A stretch of 64,000 nucleotides of DNA from Microbacterium sp. T2.11-28 (GTDB lineage Bacteria; Actinomycetota; Actinomycetes; Actinomycetales; Microbacteriaceae), in NCBI RefSeq assembly GCF_950097975.1, contig NZ_CATNHF010000003.1:1-64000 (forward strand), written 5' to 3'. Both the position numbers and the translations under genes were made by a program. Positions 8,117 to 15,855 of this stretch are shown here, in pieces; positions within the stretch are counted from its first letter, which is position 1; the number at the start of each line of letters is the position of its first letter. Under the pieces are notes generated by a model that ran no database searches, was not told the origin of the DNA, and worked only from the letters and a program-made list of their open reading frames with translations.

Positions 8117-8389
8117 CTACGCGGACTTTGGCATGTCGAGCATGTCGAGCTCCTGTTCTGCCTCGCGCGTAGCGCGCTCGCGCGCCGCCTTTTCCAACTC
8201 GTCCTTGACGTAGTCCGGGATCTCAAGCCCGGCCTGCTGTGAGACAGCCAGCGCAAGCCAGCTGCTGAGGGGGATCCCAGACTCCGCAGCGAGGCGTTCG
8301 AGGATCGGGTCGTAGGCCTCCGGATATCGAACCGTCCTGACGGCGCGAGGGCCGTATGAACGACGTCCTGGCTTCGCTCTGGCTGGCAT
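8117..8389 (-). CDS. Ribbon-helix-helix-type plasmid protein
   Basis: 90 aa with a basic start (MPARAKPGRRSYGPRAV), a strand RTVRYPEAYD, then helices ILERLAAESGIPLSSWLALAVSQQAGL, the pattern of RHH/CopG-like DNA-binding proteins, and a charged helical tail. It lies between the iteron cluster and the primase-Tap gene, under regulon B promoter 1, with a terminator behind it. Copy control or iteron binding is a reasonable guess but cannot be shown from sequence. Confidence 0.6.
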   Translation of the reverse strand: MPARAKPGRRSYGPRAVRTVRYPEAYDPILERLAAESGIPLSSWLALAVSQQAGLEIPDYVKDELEKAARERATREAEQELDMLDMPKSA

Positions 8390-8471
8390 GCCCTGTTTCT
8401 AGCACGTAGCTGATTCAGAATCACGGATTGGTTCGGTGCGTCGCGCAGACGGCTCTGAGCTCTCATGCCAG

Positions 8472-8503
8472 GTATAGGCCCAGCCTCGGACGCTTCGCGG
8501 ACA
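8472..8503 (-). promoter_or_regulatory. Regulon B promoter 1
   Basis: Minus-strand TGTCCGCGAA, 13 bases, GGCCTATAC: the eight-copy motif with fixed spacing (CGCGAA-N17-TATAC read as -35/-10). It points to the RHH gene whose ATG is about 80 bases downstream. Confidence 0.75.
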
Positions 8504-8533
8504 TCGGTTCCCGAAAAAAGTTTGGCTTCGCTG

Positions 8534-8734
8534 TTGGTACACCTTTTACGCCTCGCGCGGGCGCGCATGTGTGAGGGCTGCCGCTGAAAAGGTGTACCAG
8601 GTGTACCAAACGCGATAAAAACACTGATCAGAAGGCAAAAATGCTTGGTACACCTTGCGAATCGGCAGGTGTACCAGAGGTAATGAAACCCCAGGTCAGC
8701 GCTAATTTCGTTGGTACACCTCAATTGTGTACCA
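8534..8734. repeat. Iteron cluster TTGGTACACCT, candidate replication origin
   Basis: In the gene-free stretch 8390-8880, TTGGTACACCT occurs at 8534, 8645 and 8711, and its complement AGGTGTACC at 8590, 8599 and 8667, with a weaker copy at 8726. Two copies overlap head-to-tail at 8590-8609, and 8645/8667 and 8711/8726 form inverted pairs. The surrounding bases include A/T-rich stretches such as the A-runs near 8514 and 8617-8640, unusual for this element. Iterons of this kind usually bind a replication or copy-control protein. Nothing else was identified between 8735 and 8880. Confidence 0.65.
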
Positions 8735-8880
8735 CTGCGCGCGAGTCGGGCTTTGCTGTTACAGCGACGTGCGAGCAATACTGCTGCGTCGACGAGGGTT
8801 GTGTGTCATCCGACGCTTCCTCGGAGTGGATTCCTCGGGTGGTGTGGCCCGTCTTCGCTCGCTGAGCTCGGCGTGTCGCG

Positions 8881-9924
8881 CTAGATCTCTCGATCGGCGG
8901 GGATCTTCCAGACGCGGGTGGGTTCTCCACCGATTCGCGCGGTCACGGTTCCGGTCTTGGTGCCGATCAGATGTAGCCGGCGCAGTGTCGTGGTGATCGC
9001 TTTGATGCTGAGGGTGGGGTCACCGTGCGCGGCCCGGATGAAGGGCAGCGCTTCGGTGGGGCGGATATACAGGTAGCGGTGGTCGGTGCGTCCGATCACC
9101 CACTCCTTGGTCTGGCTGGCGTTGTCGGTGAGCTCGCCGCCGTTGGCGAGCAGGTATCTGACGGCCTCGCGTAGGGCCCAGATGATTTGGTCGTCCTCGC
9201 CGAGCCATGACGTCGCGGGCTGGGCGGGAGCATCGAGGCCGAGGGTGCTCAGGATCGTGTCGCCGAGGTAGAACGCGGCGTCGAGGCGCCGGGGCTTGGC
9301 GAAGTCGGGATGTCGGGCGATGTTGATCCCATGAGGGTCGAGATCCAGGTGGGGCGCGTTCTGCTGCAGATAGCTCGCGATGATGCGTCGGCCGGCAGCG
9401 GCGGGTTCACTTCCCAGCGAGCGGAGCGGTTGAAGGCTGCGCGGACGCTGGGGAAGCTCGATGGTGATGGAGCGCTCGGCGCTGAGCGGCTGAATTGTCT
9501 GAGAGCTGGCGATGATCAGCGCGGAGGCCTTGCTGAGTGGGGTGGCGAATGAGACGAAGCTCTCGATCTCGATCTCGTCGAGCGCGCTGAGTGGTGCGCG
9601 GGGGCTGACGTGGGGGGCGCTGGTGAGGACCAGTGGCCTGCCGGGCACGACGGCACGTCGGACTCCTGCGAACGTGAGGGGGTCGATGTGTGGTCGTTCG
9701 ATCTCGCCGGCGAGCTCGGCGAGTGCGTCGGCGAGCGCGTCTCGGGTTGTGGGGGTTCCCCCGATGATGAAGATCGGTGTCGGGAGGGGCTCGATGTAGG
9801 AGTACGCGATCGCGCGGACGAGCTTGTCGGCGTGGAGTGGGAACGCCTCACGCAGGGGCTCGATACCCGCAGCCCAGGCGCTTCGCGCGTGAGCTGCGGG
9901 TATCGAGTCTGCGAGTGTGCCCAT
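8881..9924 (-). CDS. Hypothetical protein next to the iterons, 347 aa
   Basis: 347 aa with no family I recognise. The first half has an alpha/beta P-loop-like feel (PIFIIGGTPTTRDALADALAELA near residue 50, where a nucleotide-binding loop could sit, but no GxxGxGKT). The C-terminal third looks like a winged-helix domain (IKAITTTLRRLHLIGTKTGTVTAR...RVWKIP). Position directly beside the iteron cluster suggests a replication-associated factor. Codons 8 to 23 carry a 15-bp perfect inverted repeat. It is preceded by a 50-aa gene two bases away. Confidence 0.55.
   Translation of the reverse strand: MGTLADSIPAAHARSAWAAGIEPLREAFPLHADKLVRAIAYSYIEPLPTPIFIIGGTPTTRDALADALAELAGEIERPHIDPLTFAGVRRAVVPGRPLVLTSAPHVSPRAPLSALDEIEIESFVSFATPLSKASALIIASSQTIQPLSAERSITIELPQRPRSLQPLRSLGSEPAAAGRRIIASYLQQNAPHLDLDPHGINIARHPDFAKPRRLDAAFYLGDTILSTLGLDAPAQPATSWLGEDDQIIWALREAVRYLLANGGELTDNASQTKEWVIGRTDHRYLYIRPTEALPFIRAAHGDPTLSIKAITTTLRRLHLIGTKTGTVTARIGGEPTRVWKIPADREI
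9859..9907. repeat. 15-bp perfect inverted repeat inside the start of a gene
   Basis: CTCGATACCCGCAGC (9859-9873) and GCTGCGGGTATCGAG (9893-9907) are perfect complements around a 19-base loop that can pair further. It falls in the first 25 codons of the 347-aa gene, and both arms are translated (DSIPAA and AAGIEP). It may be a strong mRNA hairpin near the start, or a protein-binding or nicking site. Confidence 0.7.
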
Positions 9925-9926
9925 GG

Positions 9927-10079
9927 TCAGCTGGCGTCGGTGTCGTCGGTGCGGATGGCGATGAGTTCGTGGCCTTCGGGGATCTGCGCTTCGAGCATCT
10001 CGCGCGCTTCCTGGTAGCTGCCGGCCTCGACGGTGATCCGCTCTGTGGCGGTGCTGCGGATGGTTCCGATGACGCGCAT
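9927..10079 (-). CDS. Small hypothetical protein, 50 aa
   Basis: A 50-residue frame (starting MRVIGTIRST, ending TDDTDAS) fits exactly between its neighbours, with its stop two bases before the ATG of the 347-aa gene. Composition is that of a compact alpha/beta mini-domain: a strand, an ITVEAGSYQEAREMLE helix, then a strand, as in small proteins that transform a value over an 'EGHELIAI' turn. No function assigned. Confidence 0.5.
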   Translation of the reverse strand: MRVIGTIRSTATERITVEAGSYQEAREMLEAQIPEGHELIAIRTDDTDAS

Positions 10080-10117
10080 GGGCGGACCCTAGTGGTCGTC
10101 TCCGACATTCCCCGCTG

Positions 10118-10483
10118 TCATGCGCTGGCTTGCAGGTGCCGTTGCACGTACTCGTCGAGGGCGGCTCGGACGACGTCGGAGTCGGTCTTCATCCCCAGCT
10201 GCGCGCGCAGCTGGTCGACCTCGCGCTTGCGGGTCGGGGTGACGCGGGTGCGGATCGTCGGGGACGCGCCGGATCCCGCGGCCGTGCCGCCGACGCGGGG
10301 TCGTCCTCCGACGGCCCGTGCGACAGCCTGTGTGCTTCCGAGGGCCTCGAGGAGGAGCTGCTGCCCGATGGCTGCGGCGTCGGCGCCGTGGGCGCTATCC
10401 CCCGGCGTTGACGCGCCGGTGGGCTGCTCTTCGAGCGCGGCGAGGGTGGCGTAGCGCTCCTGGTCCTTCTTGCTGAGGGTCAT
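10118..10483 (-). CDS. BrnA-like ribbon-helix-helix antitoxin
   Basis: 121 aa. A disordered Ala/Gly-rich N-terminus is followed at about residues 78-118 by a ribbon-helix-helix: RTRVTPTRKREVDQLRAQL, then MKTDSDVVRAALDEYVQRHL. RHH antitoxins of the BrnA group have this plan and follow the toxin gene, as here. The four-base overlap with the upstream toxin-like gene supports a pair. The complex would normally repress its own promoter through the RHH domain. Confidence 0.55.
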   Translation of the reverse strand: MTLSKKDQERYATLAALEEQPTGASTPGDSAHGADAAAIGQQLLLEALGSTQAVARAVGGRPRVGGTAAGSGASPTIRTRVTPTRKREVDQLRAQLGMKTDSDVVRAALDEYVQRHLQASA

Positions 10484-10758
10484 TCGTTCTCCTCCTCCAT
10501 CTGTCGGCGGTAGTAGGCGCCCAGCGGCATGACGTGGTAGACGACGAAGTTGCCGCCGGGCTTGAGTTCAATGAGCACTTCGATCAGCCGATCGGTCTGT
10601 GCGTGCTGTGGGCCGATGAAGACGCGACGCTGGTTGCGGGTGTCGCCGTCGTTGATCTTGACCTTGGTGCTCGTGTAGGTCGCGTTCTGCATTGCGTAGA
10701 GAGCGTCAGCGTGGGGGATGTCGTGCTTGTCAGCTGACTCCGGCCACTCGATTCCCAT
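10480..10758 (-). CDS. BrnT-like toxin candidate
   Basis: 92 aa beginning MGIEWPESADKHDIPHADALYAMQ and ending FVVYHVMPLGAYYRRQMEEE. The order matches BrnT-type toxins: an opening 'I-E-W...K-H-xI' segment, a central RRVFIGPQ strand, then a strand and a terminal helix with basic residues. BrnT is an RNase-like toxin neutralised by BrnA, but catalytic residues cannot be assigned here. The ATG lies within or just after CACAATACCTATATG, so the mRNA may be nearly leaderless. Confidence 0.5.
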   Translation of the reverse strand: MGIEWPESADKHDIPHADALYAMQNATYTSTKVKINDGDTRNQRRVFIGPQHAQTDRLIEVLIELKPGGNFVVYHVMPLGAYYRRQMEEENE

Positions 10759-10846
10759 ATAGGTATTGTGCCACAAAACACCTGTCTGGGGAACGTGCTG
10801 TGGAGAAGTCGATGCTCGCGGCCGCGCGGGGGCGTAGCTTCGCAGG

Positions 10847-11011
10847 ATGGTCCACGACTGGCTGGCAGCCGGCACCCAGCCGCATTGCTGCGGTGTGGTG
10901 ATGCGCGATCGCCCTGCCGCGTTGGCGTGCGTGGTGTGCGGCCGTGAGGAGGCGCTGCCACAGGTGGCCTCTCCCCCGGTCTTCGTCGGCGCGAGCATCC
11001 ACGGAGGATGA
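10847..11011 (+). CDS. Possible small cysteine-pair protein, 54 aa
   Basis: A short plus-strand frame in the 260-base space between two minus-strand genes encodes H13-C14-C15 and C28-x2-C31, a spacing suited to a small zinc site, with a WLAAGTQ opening. It has no clear ribosome binding site, only AGG touching the ATG. It may be spurious. Confidence 0.3.
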   Translation: MVHDWLAAGTQPHCCGVVMRDRPAALACVVCGREEALPQVASPPVFVGASIHGG

Positions 11012-11018
11012 CCCTCTG

Positions 11019-11900
11019 CTACCTCGAGCTGGTGATGACTTCGATGATCCGGGGGGCGATCGCGGCCGGCGCCGGCGTGATGGGGTGTTCGGCGAGCTTG
11101 GTCGGGTCGGCTTCGCGCCAGATGATCCGCCGCTCGTTGCACCAGGTGCAGCTCGCCCCCCAGTGGTACGGGTCGGCGTCGTGCAGCCTGGTGCGCAGCG
11201 GCGCCGCATAGGGGCTCTGGATACCGGCACGCCAGCGGACGTGTGGGTGGAGGTCGGCCGCGGAGAGGTACAGGCGACGCCCGATGCCGAGACCCGCGTA
11301 CAGCTCCCAGCGGTTGCCATCGTCGTGCGGGTTGTCCGGGTTGATCGACGGGATGTCGTAGGGCTTCGAGAACACGTCACCGAACCCGTCGAAGGGATCG
11401 ACGGCGAATCGTCCACGCAGACCGCTCGCAGCGTGCTGCAGCACGGTCATCGGGTTCCCCTCTGGCGTCGTGGTGCGCAGCAGGTAGATGGTCGGGTCGT
11501 CCACCACGCGCCTCACCCGATCGACGTTCTCACGCGCGAGCTGTTCCGCGGCCGCGGCGGTGAGCAGCGGGTGGAGCAACTCGTCGTCACCGGCCTGCAG
11601 CACAGCCTCGGCCGCGGCCTCCTCGGCGAGGCCCGGAAGGTGCTCGAGCAGTCGCGGATGCCACTCGTTGGAATGCCGGGAGGTCCGCGCCCAGGCGTTC
11701 GCGATCTCGGTCAGCAGCATCGAACGCGCCCATCGCTGTGCTGCATCGTCGAGGCCGTCGCTCTCTTCGAGCTCACGGAGCTGGTCGCGTGCGCGTCTGC
11801 GGCCGAACCAGCCCGCGGCCGCGACTTCGGTCCGCGCGCGCCTGCGCCGCAGCACGCGCCGTAGGTACTCCCCTTCGGGGCTGTAGTACTCGTCGGACAT
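11019..11900 (-). CDS. Hypothetical protein at the end of the pilus operon, 293 aa
   Basis: 293 aa, no signal peptide or membrane segment. A helical first half (Ala/Glu/Arg-rich) is followed by an aromatic second half with a C-x2-C pair in CTWCNERR near residue 250 and an NRWELYAGLGIGRRLYL segment. Its ATG directly abuts the stop of the prepilin peptidase gene, so it is the last gene of the pilus operon. No family recognised. Confidence 0.55.
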   Translation of the reverse strand: MSDEYYSPEGEYLRRVLRRRRARTEVAAAGWFGRRRARDQLRELEESDGLDDAAQRWARSMLLTEIANAWARTSRHSNEWHPRLLEHLPGLAEEAAAEAVLQAGDDELLHPLLTAAAAEQLARENVDRVRRVVDDPTIYLLRTTTPEGNPMTVLQHAASGLRGRFAVDPFDGFGDVFSKPYDIPSINPDNPHDDGNRWELYAGLGIGRRLYLSAADLHPHVRWRAGIQSPYAAPLRTRLHDADPYHWGASCTWCNERRIIWREADPTKLAEHPITPAPAAIAPRIIEVITSSR

Positions 11901-12512
11901 TCAGCTGGCGAGGGTGGCGAGGGTGGCGACGATCGCGACGACCAGGCCGGCGGCGATCATGTAGGGGCCGAACGGGAGGTCCGTGCTCTCGTGTCCGTGC
12001 TTGCGTCGCACCGCCGCGATGATCGCGTGGGGGAACGCGAGGACGTAGGCGACCGCGATTGCGATGAACGGGAAGTACCAGGTGTGCCACCCGGTGAGCA
12101 GCCCCACGCTGAGAGCGAGTTTCACGTCACCGAAACCGACTTGCCCGAGCAGCCCGAACGCTGCCAGCAACACCGCGAGGCCGAGTGCGCCGCTGATTGC
12201 AGAGATCGCTGCACCGCCGGCGCCGGCAGTGATCGCGAGAGCGAGGACGGTGCCCGTCAGGAAGGCGGCGAGCGTGAGTGTGAGCGCGTCGGGCAGTCGA
12301 CGCTCCTGCAGGTCCGTGCGCGCCAGGAGCGCCCCGTAGACGCTGTAGACGCTGATCATGACCCAACTGCCGACCGTGAGCCCGAGATCGGGGCTCAGGG
12401 GCGCTGTGATGGCCGCTGACAGAGCGAAGCCCCCCACAGCCGCGAGCGGGTACCGCAACGCCGGGAAACGTCCCGCGCGCGCGCTTTGGGGGGCCTCACG
12501 AGTTGTGGTCAT
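11901..12512 (-). CDS. Type IV prepilin peptidase, A24 family (TadV/CpaA-like)
   Basis: 203 aa with about six membrane segments. The two aspartates of A24 peptidases are present: RTDLQERRLPD in the first loop and GFGDVKL before the fourth segment; FGPYM near the end is also typical. It would cleave the leader of the Flp-type pilin and TadE/F-like pseudopilins at the cytoplasmic membrane face. It lacks the N-terminal methylase domain, as in Tad systems. It follows the LysM-BTAD gene closely. Confidence 0.8.
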   Translation of the reverse strand: MTTTREAPQSARAGRFPALRYPLAAVGGFALSAAITAPLSPDLGLTVGSWVMISVYSVYGALLARTDLQERRLPDALTLTLAAFLTGTVLALAITAGAGGAAISAISGALGLAVLLAAFGLLGQVGFGDVKLALSVGLLTGWHTWYFPFIAIAVAYVLAFPHAIIAAVRRKHGHESTDLPFGPYMIAAGLVVAIVATLATLAS

Positions 12513-12515
12513 GGG

Positions 12516-15500
12516 TCAGCTGGCGATCGCGTGGCGCTGTCGCAGCTGAGCGATGAGGGACTGCGTCTCGGTGTCGGGCTCGTAGTCCTCGTCGACGGCG
12601 GCAAGGTTCTGCTCGAGCTGCGTGATCAGTCGCTCGACGCCGGCGTGGTCGCCTGCCTGGTGCTCGGCGCGCAGACCGTCACGCCAGAAGACCTCGTTGA
12701 TGGGGTCGACCATGCGTCCGATCGCGGAGGCGAGGCGTGCGTGTCGGACCTTCCCTGTGGACAGGCTGCGGGTGGCTACCTCATGGGCGACGTCGCCAAT
12801 GGTCGCGATCATTTCGTTGCGCAGCCGGTCGGCGAACACGTAGCGCTTGTCGGGGACGCCGCTGATGGGCTGTCCCTTGACGAGCTCGAGCGCAGCGAGC
12901 AGCCGGTCGGTGGGGGTGTCAGAGATCTCGTCACCGATGAGACCGAGGAAGTCCTGCCAGTCGGAGCGGACGTCCTCGTGCAGCCGGTACTCCCCCGTCG
13001 TCACGAGCGGCACATAGAGCTCGCCGTCATCGTTCTGTCCGAGCCAGCGGCGAGTCTTGGAGGTCAGCCCGTTGCGGTCGTCGTTTGCCTTCTTGCCCGA
13101 GGCGATCTGGCCGGGCCAGAACACGGCGTGTACCTGCTCGGCGGTGGCGTTCGGGTTCACCGACAAGAACGCGACCAGCTCGGTCCCCTTGCGGATTGCC
13201 GATCGCCACTGCGCGGCGGTGTTCGGGTTCACCGGCGCCTCTCCACGCGCGCCGCGAACCTCGACGGGTCCGAGCAGCTGCAGGTACGGCCCACGGTGCA
13301 GCGGTGTGATCGCCGCGAGCGGCTCGTCGTGCTCGGCCGCGGCCTCCTCGTCGACCAGGTCGACCGTGACGGTCTCCGCCGGCTCCTCGTCGACGGCGGC
13401 GGGTGCTGCCTCGTCCGCCTCGGAGATCTCCGCCTCCTTCTCGGCGGCGACAGGCTCGGAGATCTCGACGTCGGGCTCGTCGACGAGCGGGAGCTGCTCG
13501 GCTTCGACCTCGTCGGCTTCGACTGCAGCGGCGGGGATCTCGTCGAGCTCGAGTTCGTCGTCGAGCGCGACGCCGGTAGCGGCGCCCTCTGTGGCGACGT
13601 CGAACAGCGCGAGGATCTCGTTGTACTCGCGCGTGCCGACAAGCTGCGGGGTGATCGGGATGGCGACGCCGGTGCCGGGGATCTCGAGCTGAGCTCGACG
13701 GTCCTCGGTGAGTGCCAGGTTCCAGCTGCCCGTCAGGTGGCCGGCGCTGACAGCTGCGATACCGACCCGCGGGATCCGGGTGACCAGCTCGCTGATGGCT
13801 TCACGGGTGGCTTCGTCCGGGTTGTCGCCGAGGATGATGATTTCCGGCGCCCAGGCCTCCGCATCCGCTCCGGTAGTACGTGCCTGCTCGAGCCCGTCGA
13901 CGCCGAGCTCAGCGAGAGCAGCTTCGACCGCCGCGGCCTGTCCGTGCAGGTTGCGCAGCAGCGTGTCGGTGTCCTCGACGTGACGCACGCGGCCGCTGCC
14001 GAGCGCGAGCGGGAGGCGATCGCCGACGCCGACGAGGGTGACCTGGACGTCCTCAGACCAGGTGTTCGCGGCGAGCTCGATCGCGATGGCGGTAAGCACG
14101 CCCTGGCGCAGCTCTCCGGTGGCGCCGGTGACGTTGAGCGCACCGATCCGTTCCAGGTCGACGAAGATGTGCCCGTTGTTGTCGTCGTGGCCGAGCATGA
14201 CCAGCGCCGGGTACGGCGCGGACGGGACCGTGTCGAGAGGCTCGAGGTCGGTCAGCGCGACCATCCAAGCGAGCTTGTCTTCGGGGTCGTACTGGGTGAA
14301 CGGTGCCGGAAGGTCGGTCGGCTCGTCGAGGTAGACGGCGACCGAGCTCTCATCGAGGCGGAGGGCGTACAGCGCGGGGAGCCGGCTGCCGGTTTCCTGC
14401 GCCCACACGGCCAGGTGGCGCAGGGCTGTGTCGACCGCCTCGGCGCCCAGCGGGTTCTCCACGGCGCGCAGCTCGAGCTCCACGGAGGACACCGTCTCGT
14501 CGGGCATCGCGATCCGCTGGCGGGGCTTGCGGTCGCGGCGCTGCTTGAGACGCCGCCACCCGAGGAGGGTGAGGAGGCCGGCGGCGAGTGTGGCGCCGAT
14601 GCCTCCGATGGTGGCGACCTGGAAGTAGTCCTCAATGCCGCTCGTGTCGTCCTCGTCGACGTCGACGGCCGCGGCCGGAGCTGCAGCCTCGTCGACGGGC
14701 GCCTCGTCGGCGGGCGCCTGGGTGGCATCCGTGGTGAACCCCAGACCGCTTGTGGCCTCGTCCTCGGCCGCGGCATCCGCACCCGACGCGCCAGCGCCTT
14801 CGTCGGCGCCGCCGCCAGCACCCGCGGCACCAGCACCCTCGTCTGCGTCGACGTCGACGGCGCCGGCAGCGCCCTCGTCCGTGTCGATCGAGCCAGTGCT
14901 GCCGGTGGTGCCCGCCGCGTCGTCGGTCGGAGCGATGGGGACGACGGTGGCCACGGGGATGTTGACCTGCTGGCCGGGGTAGATCCAGTTCGGATCGGTG
15001 ATGGTGCCGCCGCCAGGCTGAACGATGTCTTTCGAGGCCTCGAAGATCTCGGGGTAGCGGGTACCGTCGCCGAGCTCCTCGGCCGCGATGTCCCACAGGG
15101 TGTCGCCGGAGACGATGGCACGCTGCTCGTAGGTGATCTCGGTGACCGTCTCCGCCTCGGCGCTTGCAGGCGCTGCCGCGACATCCGCTGCGGCTGGCAC
15201 GACGGCGTCTGCCGGCAGGGTGAGCACCCATCCCTCCTGCAGCCATCCCGATGCGGTCAGCGCTCCCCCATCGGCCTGCTGCACACCGAGGTTGAGCGCG
15301 GAGATCTCTGCAGCGCGGCTGCGGTCGCCCAGCGTGCTCTCCGCGATCCGGGCGAGTGTGTCCGTACCCGTCACCACGTACTGCGGGCCTGCCTCGACGA
15401 CAGGGGCCTCCTCAGTCGCAGCCTCGGTGGTCGCAACCGAGACGACAGAGGTGCTCATCGACACCGAAGGCTGTGTGGGTACCTCTGACGCAAACGCGGC

Positions 15501-15839
15501 CGCGGGCGAGAACAGTGCGATGACTGCGGCGAGCAGACCGCCCATGACCTTCTGCTGGACGCCGAGGCCAGGGATCCGCGGCCGCGGCACGCCGCGCAGC
15601 TGCGCGGGCAGCTCGGCGAGGAAGCCGACAGCGAAGGTCGCCCACGCGATCCACGCGACGATCGGCATGATCGTCCCGATCAGGAAGGATCCGGTGTAGT
15701 CGCGCATCGTGAACCCGGCCACGAGCTCGTCCCACGACGGCAGCGGGTTGCCGGCGAAGAACACGAGCCCGGCGGGGATACCGACCAGGAGCACGGCGAG
15801 CAGGATCAGCGACCCGAGGCCCTTTCCGATGCGGTTCAT
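12516..15839 (-). CDS. Membrane protein with LysM domains and a BTAD domain
   Basis: 1107 aa with an AAGGAGG site before ATG 15839. In order: two or three membrane segments in the first 110 residues; a LysM domain (YVVTGTDTLARIAESTLG); a second LysM domain (IVSGDTLWDIAAEELG...WIYPGQQVNIP); a long Ala/Asp/Glu-rich linker; a membrane segment near 405-425; a cytoplasmic region; an acidic linker near 770-850; and a C-terminal SARP-type BTAD domain (LLGPVEVRG...RLLAALELVKGQPISG). LysM binds peptidoglycan, so the protein may tie the pilus or secretion machine to the wall and signal or scaffold inside. Such LysM-BTAD proteins recur in actinobacterial pilus and conjugation loci. Confidence 0.7.
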   Translation of the reverse strand: MNRIGKGLGSLILLAVLLVGIPAGLVFFAGNPLPSWDELVAGFTMRDYTGSFLIGTIMPIVAWIAWATFAVGFLAELPAQLRGVPRPRIPGLGVQQKVMGGLLAAVIALFSPAAAFASEVPTQPSVSMSTSVVSVATTEAATEEAPVVEAGPQYVVTGTDTLARIAESTLGDRSRAAEISALNLGVQQADGGALTASGWLQEGWVLTLPADAVVPAAADVAAAPASAEAETVTEITYEQRAIVSGDTLWDIAAEELGDGTRYPEIFEASKDIVQPGGGTITDPNWIYPGQQVNIPVATVVPIAPTDDAAGTTGSTGSIDTDEGAAGAVDVDADEGAGAAGAGGGADEGAGASGADAAAEDEATSGLGFTTDATQAPADEAPVDEAAAPAAAVDVDEDDTSGIEDYFQVATIGGIGATLAAGLLTLLGWRRLKQRRDRKPRQRIAMPDETVSSVELELRAVENPLGAEAVDTALRHLAVWAQETGSRLPALYALRLDESSVAVYLDEPTDLPAPFTQYDPEDKLAWMVALTDLEPLDTVPSAPYPALVMLGHDDNNGHIFVDLERIGALNVTGATGELRQGVLTAIAIELAANTWSEDVQVTLVGVGDRLPLALGSGRVRHVEDTDTLLRNLHGQAAAVEAALAELGVDGLEQARTTGADAEAWAPEIIILGDNPDEATREAISELVTRIPRVGIAAVSAGHLTGSWNLALTEDRRAQLEIPGTGVAIPITPQLVGTREYNEILALFDVATEGAATGVALDDELELDEIPAAAVEADEVEAEQLPLVDEPDVEISEPVAAEKEAEISEADEAAPAAVDEEPAETVTVDLVDEEAAAEHDEPLAAITPLHRGPYLQLLGPVEVRGARGEAPVNPNTAAQWRSAIRKGTELVAFLSVNPNATAEQVHAVFWPGQIASGKKANDDRNGLTSKTRRWLGQNDDGELYVPLVTTGEYRLHEDVRSDWQDFLGLIGDEISDTPTDRLLAALELVKGQPISGVPDKRYVFADRLRNEMIATIGDVAHEVATRSLSTGKVRHARLASAIGRMVDPINEVFWRDGLRAEHQAGDHAGVERLITQLEQNLAAVDEDYEPDTETQSLIAQLRQRHAIAS

Positions 15840-15855
15840 GATGCCTCCTTGGGGG

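Noticed and set aside
8038..8778. 246-codon minus-strand frame over the iteron region
   Set aside because: It covers the RHH gene in another frame, the iterons and a promoter motif; the composition is not protein-like.
9859..9907. The 15-bp inverted repeat as a transcription terminator
   Set aside because: It lies in the first codons of a gene, not after one, and has no T-run on either side.
12486..15488. A plus-strand open frame of about 1000 codons opposite the LysM-BTAD gene
   Set aside because: It is a GC-driven antisense frame with low-complexity Val/Gly/Asp/Leu composition; the minus-strand frame has clear LysM and BTAD domains and a good ribosome site.
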